Shown in pieces: positions 53,385 to 62,026 of a stretch of DNA of 64,000 nucleotides. Within the stretch, counting starts at the first letter, position 1; each line of letters opens with the position of its first letter. The DNA is taken from assembly GCF_032062245.1 (NCBI RefSeq), contig NZ_DAMBQF010000001.1, forward strand, positions 318,987 through 382,986. The letters run 5' to 3'. The DNA is from Soonwooa sp032062245 (lineage in GTDB: Bacteria; Bacteroidota; Bacteroidia; Flavobacteriales; Weeksellaceae). The position numbers and the translations under genes were made by a program. Under the pieces are notes generated by a model. That model was not told where the DNA came from and made no database searches. It saw only the letters and a program-made list of their open reading frames with translations.

Positions 53385-54032
53385 ATGAAAAATTTAATCT
53401 TAATCGCAGCATTTATTTTTATCGGAGTTAAATCTTTTGCGCAATCAGCTTATGATAAAGCAATGACAGACAAAATATCCAAAGTTGAAACAACGATGAA
53501 TCCTGACGATTTCACAGCTTTGGCTAATGACTTTGACAGAATCGGAACTAAAGAATCAAAACAATGGTTACCTTACTACTACGCTGCATTTTCAACAATC
53601 CAAAAAGGTAGATTGTTGATGCGTGCAAACAAACTCTCAGAATTGGATGCTGTTGCTGCAGAAGCTGATAAATACATTGCAAAAGCGGACGAACTTAGCC
53701 CAAATAATTCTGAAGTTTATGTTCTTAAAAAAATGTCTGCAAGCTTAAAAATGATGGTTGATCCAATGTCTAGATTCGTGACTTATGGACAAGAAGCGCA
53801 ACAACACTTAGCAAAAGCAAAAGACTTGGATGCTAATAACCCAAGAATTACCGTACTGGAAGCAGAAGACACTTACTTCACGCCTGAGCAATTTGGTGGT
53901 AGCAAAACGAAAGGAATCGAACTTTTCAAAAAAGCTATTTCGCAGTTTGGGACTTACAAAATCAAAACACCTCTAGATCCTAACTGGGGAAAGATGGAAG
54001 CTGAATATTTTTTAGGTCTATCAGCTAAATAA
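53385..54032 (+). CDS. Periplasmic TPR-like protein
   Basis: 215 residues with a signal peptide ending VKSFAQ. The body is helical with TPR-like periodicity (KLSELDAVAAEADKYIAKADELSPNNSEVYVLKKM ... AQQHLAKAKDLDANNPRI). No enzymatic motif. It follows the TonB receptor by 105 bases and has its own paired operator, so the two are probably co-regulated. It may help the receptor or act in envelope stress (inference). Confidence 0.72.
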   Translation: MKNLILIAAFIFIGVKSFAQSAYDKAMTDKISKVETTMNPDDFTALANDFDRIGTKESKQWLPYYYAAFSTIQKGRLLMRANKLSELDAVAAEADKYIAKADELSPNNSEVYVLKKMSASLKMMVDPMSRFVTYGQEAQQHLAKAKDLDANNPRITVLEAEDTYFTPEQFGGSKTKGIELFKKAISQFGTYKIKTPLDPNWGKMEAEYFLGLSAK

Positions 54033-54056
54033 AAATTATTAAATATTTCTAAAACT

Positions 54057-54088
54057 AAATCTTTCGGTTAAGCTGAAAGATTTTTTTA
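54057..54088 (+). terminator. Hairpin terminator
   Basis: AATCTTTC and GAAAGATT enclose a 9-base loop and are followed by a T run. Confidence 0.85.
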
Positions 54089-54128
54089 TTTTGAAACTTT
54101 CTGTATTTTTGATAGAAATAAATATTAT

Positions 54129-56249
54129 ATGAAATTAAGAAATACTGTACTTAGTATCAGTTTGATGTTTTTTACCAATACTTATGCTCAGAAAATGAAA
54201 TTAGGTTCTTACCCAAAAGCTGAAAAAGGAAGCCAAGTTGATAATTATTTTGGGACGCAAGTAGCTGATTCTTATCGCGATCTAGAAAATGACTCTCCAG
54301 CGACTAAAAAATGGGTTGACGAAGAGGTTGCTTATTCTCAAGATTATCTTTCGAAAATCCCTTATAGACAAGAGATTAAAAATCAATTAAAGAAGCTTTG
54401 GAACTACGAAAAAATCTCTGCGCCTTTTAAAGAAGGAGGTTATACTTATTTTTATAAGAATGATGGATTACAAGCGCAATCTGTTCTTTATCGCAATAGC
54501 AGAAGATTAAAAACAGCAGAAGTTTTTCTTGACCCAAATAAATTTTCAGAAAAAGGAACGACGTCAATGTCAAATATTTCTTTTAATAAAAAAGGAAATT
54601 TAGCGGCATATTCTATCTCAGAAGGTGGTAGCGACTGGAACAAAATCATCATTATCGATACCGAAACCAAAAAACAAATCGATGATACTTTAGTTGATGT
54701 TAAGTTTAGCGGTATTGCATGGCAAGGTGATGAAGGCTTCTACTACTCTAGTTATGACAAGCCAAAAGAAGGCACTGTACTTTCTGGCATGACCGATAAA
54801 CACAAGGTTTATTTCCACAAATTAGGAACAAAACAATCTGAAGACAAATTGATTTTTGGTGGTGAAAAAATGCCAAGGAGATATCTAGGAGCTAGTTTAA
54901 CAGAAGATGAAAGATTCTTAGTTATTACAGCTGCTAATGCTACCAACGGTAATGAGTTGTACGTAAAAGATTTACAAAAAGCTGGTGATTTTGTACAACT
55001 TGTAAAAGGTTTTGACATCAATGCAAGTGTTATTGATAACGATGGCGAAAATCTATTTATATATACTGATAAAGATGCGCCTAATGGCCGGTTGGTAAAG
55101 GCAAATATGGCAAATCCAACACCTGATAAATGGACTAATGTTATCCCAGAAACCGAAAATGTTTTAGGAATAACTTCTGGCGGTGGTTACTTCTTTGCAA
55201 CCTACATGATTGATGCGATTGACCAGGTTAAACAATATGATAAAACTGGGAAATTAGTTAGAAATATCGAACTTCCAGGTAAAGGAAATATTGCTGGTTT
55301 TGGCGGAAAATCTAGTGATCAAGATGTTTATTTCACTTTTACAAATTATGTAACGCCATCTAGCGTATACCGTTATAACATCGCTGCGGGAACTTCTCGT
55401 CAAACGCAACGTCCAATTGTGGATTTTCAGTCAGAGAATTTTGTGTCAGAGCAGGTTTTCTTCACATCAAAAGATGGAACCAAAATCCCAATGATGATCA
55501 ACTATAAAAAAGGTTTGAAAATGGATGGCAAAAATCCTACAATCCTTTATTCTTATGGTGGATTTAATATTAGTTTGCAACCAGCATTCTCTGTGGTTAA
55601 TGCCATCTGGATGGAAAACGGAGGTATCTATGCTGTACCTAACATCCGTGGTGGTGGCGAATATGGTAAAAAATGGCACGATGCAGGAACCAAGCAACAA
55701 AAGAAAAACGTATTTGAAGATTTTATAGCTGCTGGAGAATATCTACAATCCAAAGGTTATACATCCAAGGATTATATGGCACTTTCTGGACGATCTAACG
55801 GTGGTTTGTTGGTTGGTGCGACGATGACAATGCGTCCTGACCTTGCGAAAGTTGCCTTCCCAGGTGTTGGCGTATTAGATATGTTGCGTTATAACAAATT
55901 TACGGCGGGAGCTGGTTGGTCTTACGATTACGGTACGGCTGAAGATTCTAAAGAAATGTTCGATTATCTAAAATCTTATTCGCCGGTTCACAATGTTAAA
56001 AAAGGTGTGTGCTACCCTTCTACAATGATCATTACAAGTGATCATGACGACAGAGTTGTGCCAGCACATTCGTTTAAATTTGGGGCAGAATTGCAGGAAA
56101 AACAGTCTTGTAAAAATCCAATTTTATTAAGAATTGAAAAAAATGCAGGTCACGGCGCAGGTCGTTCTACAGATCAAGTCATTGGTGAAAATGGCGATTT
56201 ATTATCATTTGCACTTTTTGAAATGGGTATTAAATCTTTAAAAAAATAA
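54129..56249 (+). CDS. Prolyl oligopeptidase, family S9A
   Basis: 706 residues with a signal peptide ending NTYAQ. A seven-bladed propeller comes first, then the alpha/beta-hydrolase domain. The nucleophile is S556 in SGRSNGG, the acid is in SDHDDRVVPAHS and the histidine in NAGHGAGRS. It cuts short peptides after proline, in the periplasm if exported as predicted. YNKFTAGAGWSYDYGTAED near the end is typical of Flavobacteriia prolyl endopeptidases. The gene has its own promoter region after the terminator at 54057. Confidence 0.93.
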   Translation: MKLRNTVLSISLMFFTNTYAQKMKLGSYPKAEKGSQVDNYFGTQVADSYRDLENDSPATKKWVDEEVAYSQDYLSKIPYRQEIKNQLKKLWNYEKISAPFKEGGYTYFYKNDGLQAQSVLYRNSRRLKTAEVFLDPNKFSEKGTTSMSNISFNKKGNLAAYSISEGGSDWNKIIIIDTETKKQIDDTLVDVKFSGIAWQGDEGFYYSSYDKPKEGTVLSGMTDKHKVYFHKLGTKQSEDKLIFGGEKMPRRYLGASLTEDERFLVITAANATNGNELYVKDLQKAGDFVQLVKGFDINASVIDNDGENLFIYTDKDAPNGRLVKANMANPTPDKWTNVIPETENVLGITSGGGYFFATYMIDAIDQVKQYDKTGKLVRNIELPGKGNIAGFGGKSSDQDVYFTFTNYVTPSSVYRYNIAAGTSRQTQRPIVDFQSENFVSEQVFFTSKDGTKIPMMINYKKGLKMDGKNPTILYSYGGFNISLQPAFSVVNAIWMENGGIYAVPNIRGGGEYGKKWHDAGTKQQKKNVFEDFIAAGEYLQSKGYTSKDYMALSGRSNGGLLVGATMTMRPDLAKVAFPGVGVLDMLRYNKFTAGAGWSYDYGTAEDSKEMFDYLKSYSPVHNVKKGVCYPSTMIITSDHDDRVVPAHSFKFGAELQEKQSCKNPILLRIEKNAGHGAGRSTDQVIGENGDLLSFALFEMGIKSLKK

Positions 56250-56258
56250 ATTTTAAAT

Positions 56259-56296
56259 AAAATTCCTCGATAATTTTTGTCGGGGAATTTTGTTTT
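56259..56296 (+). terminator. Hairpin terminator of the oligopeptidase gene
   Basis: AAAATTCCTCGA and TCGGGGAATTTT pair with one mismatch, followed by T-rich sequence. Confidence 0.82.
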
Positions 56297-56345
56297 TGGA
56301 AAGTTATTTGCATGCTTTTAACAACTTAAAAATCAACCAAATTCT

Positions 56346-56780
56346 ATGAAAACAAATCTTATTATAGCAACAGTTTTGCTAAGTTTAGTAAGTCTTTCTT
56401 GCAAAAAAAATGAAGGCGGAAACAAAGGCGTTATTTCAGAATCTTCATCATCAGAAACGACAGTTGTCGATAATAACGGAAAAGTTGATACATTAACAAC
56501 ATCAACAGAGCAAACAACTAATGGTAACCAAACCATCGAGACTTCGATAGCTTACAAAGGATTAGACGGGACACGCGCGAAGGCGACTTTCTCTTCTGGA
56601 AAAAGTGGAAAAACACTTGTTATCGAATCAGCAAATAATCAAAAATATCAATTAGATTTTAAATCTAAAACTGCTGATGGCGAACATTATGAAAGAAATG
56701 GTGTTTCTGCAAATACTAAAGGTGATTCTTTGATTATTTCTCAAGGCGACACCGAAATACCATTGGTTAAAGTTAAATAA
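56346..56780 (+). CDS. Predicted lipoprotein, low-complexity N-terminus
   Basis: 144 residues with a lipobox VSLSC. After it comes a basic patch (KKNEGGNKG) and a ~40-residue Ser/Thr-rich linker (SESSSSETTVVDNNGKVDTLTTS), then a small beta-rich domain (ATFSSGKSGKTLVIESANNQKYQLDF). This resembles small Bacteroidota lipoproteins with an MliC-like domain (membrane-bound lysozyme inhibitor), but conserved cysteines are absent and I cannot confirm it. It ends at a strong terminator. Confidence 0.6.
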   Translation: MKTNLIIATVLLSLVSLSCKKNEGGNKGVISESSSSETTVVDNNGKVDTLTTSTEQTTNGNQTIETSIAYKGLDGTRAKATFSSGKSGKTLVIESANNQKYQLDFKSKTADGEHYERNGVSANTKGDSLIISQGDTEIPLVKVK

Positions 56781-56802
56781 TTTACCAAAACTAAGATTAA
56801 AT

Positions 56803-56840
56803 AAAAAAGGGATTTGAAACTCCTTCAAATCCCTTTTTTT
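56803..56840. terminator. Bidirectional hairpin terminator
   Basis: AAAAAGGGATTTGAA and TTCAAATCCCTTTTT with a 5-base loop; overlaps the 3' end of the convergent DUF1905 gene. Confidence 0.92.
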
Positions 56841-57295
56841 CCGTCCAAGATCATCTCGATCATTTTAATTTTCCGGCGTTCGCGTGTCTCTTCTTTTTTG
56901 GCTTCTTCTATCCAACGGATATATTCTTTACGGTGTGTGTAGGACATTTTCTCGTAAAGTTCTTTGGCTTTTTGGTTCTCATACAACAAAATTTTAACAT
57001 CATCAGGAACCACCACTACTCTTTCTTCTTTGTCTTTCCAAAGTTTAACATCAACTTGATCTCCAAACGTTTTTCCAAGTTGTTTTCTAACGGCTTGTGT
57101 TAAGCCTACACAATGTCCAAAACCCATATTAGCAAGACTTCCGCGGTATTCAACTTTGTCATCAAATATGACTTTTGTTTTAACTTGGCCTTTAGTCCCA
57201 AACAATTTTTGAACATCAAAAGGAAAAACAACAAAAGCGGCATTTATATCATCGTGTTGTTGGATTTGTGCTGAAAAAAGAATTGAATTTTCCAT
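56825..57295 (-). CDS. DUF1905 / YdeI-OmpD-associated domain protein
   Basis: 156 residues. The first half is DUF1905 (INAAFVVFPFDVQKLFGTKGQVKTKVIFD, RGSLANMGFGHCVGLTQAVRKQLGK), a small beta-barrel domain. The second is the YdeI/OmpD-associated helical part (LYEKMSYTHRKEYIRWIEEAKKEETRERRKIKMIEMI). Members have been linked to antimicrobial resistance, but the molecular role is unclear. It is the second gene on the - strand after glyS reading, but reads away from it. Confidence 0.82.
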   Translation of the reverse strand: MENSILFSAQIQQHDDINAAFVVFPFDVQKLFGTKGQVKTKVIFDDKVEYRGSLANMGFGHCVGLTQAVRKQLGKTFGDQVDVKLWKDKEERVVVVPDDVKILLYENQKAKELYEKMSYTHRKEYIRWIEEAKKEETRERRKIKMIEMILDGKKGI

Positions 57296-57309
57296 AGTTT
57301 AAAAATACG

Positions 57310-57340
57310 AAAAACCTCTCCGAAGAAAGGTTTTTGTTTT
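57310..57340 (-). terminator. Terminator of glyS
   Basis: On the - strand AAAACCTTTC and GAGAGGTTTTT form a stem 17-47 bases after the glyS stop. Confidence 0.72.
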
Positions 57341-57356
57341 TAAAGATTTTTATCTC

Positions 57357-58898
57357 TTAAATTTTACTCAAAAGCGTTCTAAAGTTCACTTTATCGTCGA
57401 TAATTCTTCTCAGTTCAGAAACCGGAACACGCTCTTGTTGCATCGTGTCTCGGTCACGTAAAGTGACCGTGTTGTCTGTTAATGAATCGTGGTCAACCGT
57501 GATACAGAAAGGCGTACCTAAAGCATCATTTCTTCTGTAACGCTTACCAATACTATCTTTTTCTTCGTAAATTAAATTGAAATCATATTTCAAATCATTG
57601 AAGATTTTCTCTGCATATTCGCCCAAACCATCTTTCTTCATTAGCGGAAGAATTGCAGCTTTTATAGGCGCCAAAGCTGGTGGAAGCGATAAAACTGTTC
57701 TTTCAGAACCATCTTCCAAAACTTCATCTTTTAGACAATGCGAGAATATTGCTAAGAACAATCTGTCTAGACCAACCGAAGTTTCTACAACGTACGGAAC
57801 ATAACTTTCGTTTCTTTCAGGGTCGAAATATTGTAATTTCTTACCCGAATGTTTTTCGTGAGCGGTAAGGTCAAAATCCGTTCTCGAGTGGATTCCTTCC
57901 AATTCTTTGAATCCGAATGGGAATTTAAACTCAATATCCGCCGCCGCATTCGCATAATGCGCCAACTTTTCGTGGTCGTGGAATTTGTAATTCTCTTGTC
58001 CTAAACCTAAAGCCAAATGCCAGTTCAAACGCTTTTGTTTCCATTCTTCGTAGAATTTCAATTCAGTTCCTGGCGGAACAAAGAATTGCATTTCCATTTG
58101 CTCGAATTCACGCATTCTGAAAATAAATTGTCTCGCAACAATCTCGTTTCTAAAAGCTTTTCCGATTTGTGCAATCCCGAAAGGCAATTTATGTCTTGAC
58201 GTTTTTTGTACGTTTAGATAGTTTACGAAAATTCCTTGTGCCGTTTCTGGGCGCAAATACAAATCCATTGCAGAATCTGCCGAAGCTCCCAATTTCGTCC
58301 CGAACATCAAGTTGAATTGTCTTACTTCCGTCCAGTTTCTAGAACCTGTGTCAGGATCAGCGATTTCTAATTCTTCTATTAAAGCTTTCACATCCGCTAA
58401 ATCATTATTTTCTAATGAACGAGCCAATCTTTTTAACGCTGCATCTTGCTTTGCACGGTATTCCAAAACTCTTGGATTGGTCGATTCAAATTCCGCTTTA
58501 TTAAAAGCGTCTCCAAATCTTTTCGCCGCTTTTTCTATCTCTTTTTCAGCCTTATCTTCAAGCTTTGCAGCCCAATCTTCAACCAAAACATCGGCGCGGA
58601 AACGTTTTTTAGAATCTTTATTATCGATTAACGGATCATTGAAAGCGTCAACGTGCCCCGAAGCCTTCCAAATCGTAGGATGCATAAAAATCGCCGAGTC
58701 AATACCCACGATATTTTCGTTCAACTGAACCATTGCTTTCCACCAATATTGCTTGATGTTATTCTTTAGTTCAGCACCATTTTGTCCATAATCGTATATT
58801 GCCGAAAGCCCGTCGTACACCTCGCTAGAAGGGAAAATAAAACCATATTCTTTTGCGTGCGACACGACTTTCTTAAAAACGTCTTCCTGTTTTGCCAT
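57357..58898 (-). CDS. glyS: Glycine--tRNA ligase (single-chain type)
   Basis: 513 residues, the alpha2 (eukaryote-like) glycyl-tRNA synthetase used in Bacteroidota. FIFPSSEVYDGLSAIYDYGQNGAELKNN is the motif 1 side, AQIGKAFRNEI and FIFRMREFEQMEMQFF are motif 2, and ETSVGLDRLFLAI is motif 3. The C-terminal ~100 residues form the anticodon-binding domain (PPALAPIKAAILPLM...). The 5' leader on the - strand holds a structured-RNA-like element at 58968-59076. Confidence 0.95.
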   Translation of the reverse strand: MAKQEDVFKKVVSHAKEYGFIFPSSEVYDGLSAIYDYGQNGAELKNNIKQYWWKAMVQLNENIVGIDSAIFMHPTIWKASGHVDAFNDPLIDNKDSKKRFRADVLVEDWAAKLEDKAEKEIEKAAKRFGDAFNKAEFESTNPRVLEYRAKQDAALKRLARSLENNDLADVKALIEELEIADPDTGSRNWTEVRQFNLMFGTKLGASADSAMDLYLRPETAQGIFVNYLNVQKTSRHKLPFGIAQIGKAFRNEIVARQFIFRMREFEQMEMQFFVPPGTELKFYEEWKQKRLNWHLALGLGQENYKFHDHEKLAHYANAAADIEFKFPFGFKELEGIHSRTDFDLTAHEKHSGKKLQYFDPERNESYVPYVVETSVGLDRLFLAIFSHCLKDEVLEDGSERTVLSLPPALAPIKAAILPLMKKDGLGEYAEKIFNDLKYDFNLIYEEKDSIGKRYRRNDALGTPFCITVDHDSLTDNTVTLRDRDTMQQERVPVSELRRIIDDKVNFRTLLSKI

Positions 58899-58967
58899 AG
58901 TTCCAATGAGTTATTATGCAAAAATAGGCTTTTCTTTTGTCCTAGTCAACGGTCGAGCAGCAAAATT

Positions 58968-59076
58968 ATTAGGAGCCGGGAACCTGCTTTCGCTACTCGC
59001 TATCTTGCTATTTTTTTTCCTAGGCTTTGTCCACGCAAGATGAGCTCAAACATGCCGCTCTATCAGGGCTAGGAGA
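58968..59076 (-). ncRNA. Structured RNA candidate (Flavo-1-like) in the glyS leader
   Basis: A GC-rich block in AT-rich surroundings. On the - strand it reads AGCCCTGATAGAGCGGCAT, a 7-bp stem ATCTTGC/GCAAGAT with an A-rich loop, then AGCGAGTAGCGAAAGCAGG and GGCTCCTAA. This pattern fits my memory of the Flavo-1 RNA family of Bacteroidota, unverified. It ends about 70 bases before the glyS start. A + strand open frame over it is an artefact. Confidence 0.45.
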
Positions 59077-59221
59077 TTTAGGATATTTATATAGTTTGGA
59101 TAATAATCACCCAACTTCGTACTTTTTAAAATAAAATGAATATCCTATTTTCTCAGTACAAAAACGAATTAATTTTCCAACACACTTAAATTAATCACGA
59201 AATTTGTGTAAAATCAAAATT

Positions 59222-59554
59222 ATGAAAGCAGGCTTTTTTCTTTTTATCGCGATTGTTTTTGAAATTATTGCCACCACGTTTCTCAAAAAATCCGAAGGTT
59301 TTACAAAGCTGATTCCTACCATTATTACAATTATAGGCTATGCCAGCGCATTTTATTTTCTCAGTCATACACTGAAAACCATTCCTGTTGGGATTGCTTA
59401 TGCCATTTGGTCAGGCGTAGGAATTGTGTTGATTAGTTTGGTGGGAATGTTTGTTTTCAAACAAGTCCCCGATCTTCCAACAATCATCGGAATGGTGTTA
59501 ATCATCGCTGGCGTTGTGGTGATAAATGTTTTTTCTAAATCTAATGTTCATTAA
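59222..59554 (+). CDS. Small multidrug resistance (SMR/EmrE) family transporter
   Basis: 110 residues from ATG 59222 (MKAGFFLF), four hydrophobic helices. The essential glutamate is E14 (IVFEIIATT), and GIAYAIWSGVGI and FKQVPDLPTIIGMVLIIAGVVVIN match the family. It exports cationic drugs or guanidinium-type ions by proton exchange as a dimer. It is divergent from glyS across a 323-bp spacer. Confidence 0.92.
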   Translation: MKAGFFLFIAIVFEIIATTFLKKSEGFTKLIPTIITIIGYASAFYFLSHTLKTIPVGIAYAIWSGVGIVLISLVGMFVFKQVPDLPTIIGMVLIIAGVVVINVFSKSNVH

Positions 59555-59573
59555 TTTCGAAAATTTAAAAGTA

Positions 59574-59669
59574 CGTCAGTTCGAGTGCTTTTTCGAAATG
59601 AAATGAAGAAAAAATATATCGAGAACTTATTATAAAACTTCTCGATACGCTGCGCTACTCAAAGTGACG
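59574..59669. repeat. Palindromic intergenic repeat, copy 1
   Basis: 96 bp with inverted ends (CGTCAGTTCGAGTG ... CTACTCAAAGTGACG) and internal pair ATATCGAGAA / TTCTCGATAC. A homologous unit lies in reverse orientation inside the MITE at 59732-59850. Confidence 0.75.
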
Positions 59670-59706
59670 TTGAGTCAAGTGTTTTAAAAAACTTATATTA
59701 TCTTTA

Positions 59707-59886
59707 CCCGTTGTGCATTTTGAGGTGTTTTCGTCACTTCGAGTAGATTTTTTTAAAAAAATCGTATCGAGAAGTTTGTAATTTTGAAGATAAATCTATT
59801 CTCGATACATTTTTTCTCCACTCTGTTACGAAAAAACACTCGAATTGACGAATCAAATATTAAAATGTTTCAAAATGCACAACGGG
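59707..59886. mobile_element. 180-bp MITE with intact target-site duplication
   Basis: Perfect 17-bp terminal inverted repeats: CCCGTTGTGCATTTTGA at 59707-59723 and its complement at 59870-59886. The 9-bp direct repeat TTATCTTTA flanks it on both sides (59698-59706 and 59887-59895), a target-site duplication. It codes for nothing. Its core (59732-59850) is a reversed copy of the palindromic repeat at 59574. It ends 27 bases before the DUF4177 start codon and so sits in that gene's promoter region. Confidence 0.85.
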
Positions 59887-59913
59887 TTATCTTTAGAAAA
59901 AATTATTTAAAAT

Positions 59914-60108
59914 ATGAGAAAACGTTTCGAATACAAAACTGTGGAAGTTAAATCAAAAAGCGTGTGGACTAACGAAGTACCAACTGACGAAATTGATGAA
60001 ACTCTCAATAAATATGGACAAGATGGTTGGGAACTTGTTGCGATAAAAGTAATTAGTTCTATGGGAACATCACTTTCGAATTTGTACACCTTTAAAAGAG
60101 AACTTTAA
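59914..60108 (+). CDS. DUF4177 family small protein
   Basis: 64 residues. FEYKTVEVKSKSVWT ... LNKYGQDGWELVAIK ... YTFKREL is the DUF4177 pattern, a small alpha/beta domain of unknown function. The MITE ends 27 bases upstream, so its original promoter has probably been displaced or replaced. The VIT-type gene follows after 53 bases. Confidence 0.82.
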   Translation: MRKRFEYKTVEVKSKSVWTNEVPTDEIDETLNKYGQDGWELVAIKVISSMGTSLSNLYTFKREL

Positions 60109-60161
60109 ATCATTTCCTTTTCAGCGAAACTTCCTTAAATTTATATGACATTTCACTACTT

Positions 60162-60851
60162 ATGAGAAAAATGGAAGAACATTATGTCACTCGAATTGGC
60201 TGGTTGCGTGCTGCAGTTTTGGGTGCGAATGACGGTTTGCTTTCCACCACAAGTATAGTTATTGGCGTTGCTGCGGCTCAAGCGACAAGAGATTCTGTGG
60301 CTTTGGCAGCTCTTGCAGGGATGATTGCAGGTGCAATGTCGATGGCAGCAGGAGAATATGTTTCTGTGAGTTCACAAGCCGACACTGAAAAAGCCGATAT
60401 CGAACGCGAACGAAAAGAACTTGAGGAAAATCCAGAGTTTGAACTTCTAGAATTAGCTAAAATCTACGAAAAAAGAGGCGTTTCAAAAGCTACGGCTTTG
60501 CAAGTTGCCAAAGAATTACATTCTCACGATGCGCTAGAAGCACACGCCAAAGACGAACTCGGAATCAACGAAATTTCTGCCGCAAGACCTTTACAAGCGG
60601 CTATTGCTTCTTTCTTTTCATTTTTGGGCGGCGCAATTATCCCAATGATTGTTGCACTTCTTGCTCCAATCGAGAGGATGGTCTATTGGCAATACGGACT
60701 TGCCCTATTTTTCTTAATGGTCTTGGGTGCCATCGCCGCAAAAACAGGAGGTTCTAATATTCTGACAGGCGTTCTTCGTATCGGCTTTTGGGGGACATTT
60801 GCGATGGGAACAACCGCTTTAGTAGGACATTTTTTTGGAACAAATGTTTAA
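60162..60851 (+). CDS. VIT1/CCC1-family membrane transporter
   Basis: 229 residues with five hydrophobic segments. GWLRAAVLGANDGLLSTTSIVIGVA and GAMSMAAGEYVSVSSQADTEKADIERE are diagnostic of the family, which exports Fe2+ or Mn2+ from the cytoplasm. The middle charged helical part (LLELAKIYEKRGVSKATALQVAKELHSHDALEAHAKDELGI) is the metal-binding domain. The start at 60162 (MRKMEEHYV) could also be the ATG three codons later. It is convergent with the DUF389 gene. Confidence 0.9.
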   Translation: MRKMEEHYVTRIGWLRAAVLGANDGLLSTTSIVIGVAAAQATRDSVALAALAGMIAGAMSMAAGEYVSVSSQADTEKADIERERKELEENPEFELLELAKIYEKRGVSKATALQVAKELHSHDALEAHAKDELGINEISAARPLQAAIASFFSFLGGAIIPMIVALLAPIERMVYWQYGLALFFLMVLGAIAAKTGGSNILTGVLRIGFWGTFAMGTTALVGHFFGTNV

Positions 60852-60859
60852 ACTTTAAA

Positions 60860-61909
60860 TTATTTCTGCTCGGTTTCTTTTAGTTTTTGTTTCAAATCGT
60901 TCATTTGAGATTGCAGGAATTTTATTTCGCTGCTTGTGGACGTTGTTTGCTTGGAATAATGCCAAACCAATTCGATGTCTTTATTCAGCATATCGTGTTC
61001 GTACAACTCGTTTTTCGATAAAAATGTGGAGTCGTTCAGAACGGTAATATCCAAATATTTTTTATCTCCTTTTTTGAAGGCTTTGTAGTTTACAATAGCT
61101 ATTTCAGGTGTTTTATCTTCAATTTTTTTAATGTATTGGTCGGCTTCAATTCTAAAATTTTCTTTATTCCATTTTTTAACGGTTAAGAAAATACTTGGTG
61201 TCAAAACCAAAATCGAAAGAACGGTAATAATCAAAGTGGTCTGCTTACTTTTCCCTTGAGAATTAAGTAAATAATAGCGTTGATACCCCAAAATGATGCT
61301 CAAAATCCAGGTTCCAATCCCGATAAACACGCAATTCACCAAATAATAATACAAACCACCGAAAAAGTATTCCCAATTTCCATTGGCCAAACCAAAACCA
61401 GCCGTGCAAAGCGGCGGAATACAAGCGGTTGCAACCGCAACTCCTGCAATAGTTTTAATGGCTTCTTTTCGAGTTATCCCAATAAACCAAGCCAAACCAC
61501 CAAAAAGCGCAATCATACAATCGAAAACTGTCGCTTCCTTAAATGCTTCCAACTGACTTGTTTCCGAATGAAAAGGTGTAATCATAAAATAAACTGTAGA
61601 CGCCAAAAGACTGGTGACAATCATGATGAGCCAATTCCAAACTGAAAGCTTAATTAAGTTTTTATCATGAATTGAAAGTCCAAACGAAAGTCCAACAACG
61701 GGTCCCATCAAAGGAGAAATTAACATTGCGCCAATCACCGCAGCTTGACTGTTAACATTCAAACCAATGCAAGCAATTGCCATTGCACAAACCAATAACC
61801 AAAGATTATGACCTCGAAAATGAATGCCTTCTTCAATCTCGTTGTAGGTGTCTTTCTCCTCTTCTTCCTTAGAAAGCCGAAACAGGTTTATAATATTGAA
61901 CAAACTCAT
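60860..61909 (-). CDS. DUF389 family membrane protein
   Basis: 349 residues from ATG 61909 (MSLFNIINLF). RGHNLWLLVCAMAIACIGLNVNSQAAVIGAMLISPLMGPVVGLSFG is the DUF389 core, with six to seven hydrophobic segments, then a soluble C-terminal part ending in a coiled coil (SSEIKFLQSQMNDLKQKLKE). Function unknown. Longer in-frame starts exist (to 61987), but they lack a family-like N-terminus and would reach into the promoter of the divergent gene. Confidence 0.85.
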   Translation of the reverse strand: MSLFNIINLFRLSKEEEEKDTYNEIEEGIHFRGHNLWLLVCAMAIACIGLNVNSQAAVIGAMLISPLMGPVVGLSFGLSIHDKNLIKLSVWNWLIMIVTSLLASTVYFMITPFHSETSQLEAFKEATVFDCMIALFGGLAWFIGITRKEAIKTIAGVAVATACIPPLCTAGFGLANGNWEYFFGGLYYYLVNCVFIGIGTWILSIILGYQRYYLLNSQGKSKQTTLIITVLSILVLTPSIFLTVKKWNKENFRIEADQYIKKIEDKTPEIAIVNYKAFKKGDKKYLDITVLNDSTFLSKNELYEHDMLNKDIELVWHYSKQTTSTSSEIKFLQSQMNDLKQKLKETEQK

Positions 61910-62026
61910 CAAATTGATTTTATAACAAAAATATGTAAAAATTGGACTTACGCTTTTCATCATTTTATAAATTCTTTGTTTACACACACATTAAAAATTT
62001 CTACAAGAAATCTTTATTTTTGCAAA

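Noticed and set aside
58782..59072. 96-codon + strand open frame over the glyS start and leader
   Set aside because: It covers the reverse of glyS and the structured block, has low-complexity composition and no domain.
61808..62026. Longer N-terminus for the pseudouridine synthase
   Set aside because: It overlaps the divergent DUF389 gene; family proteins begin near LEILYRDEHLIAINKP.
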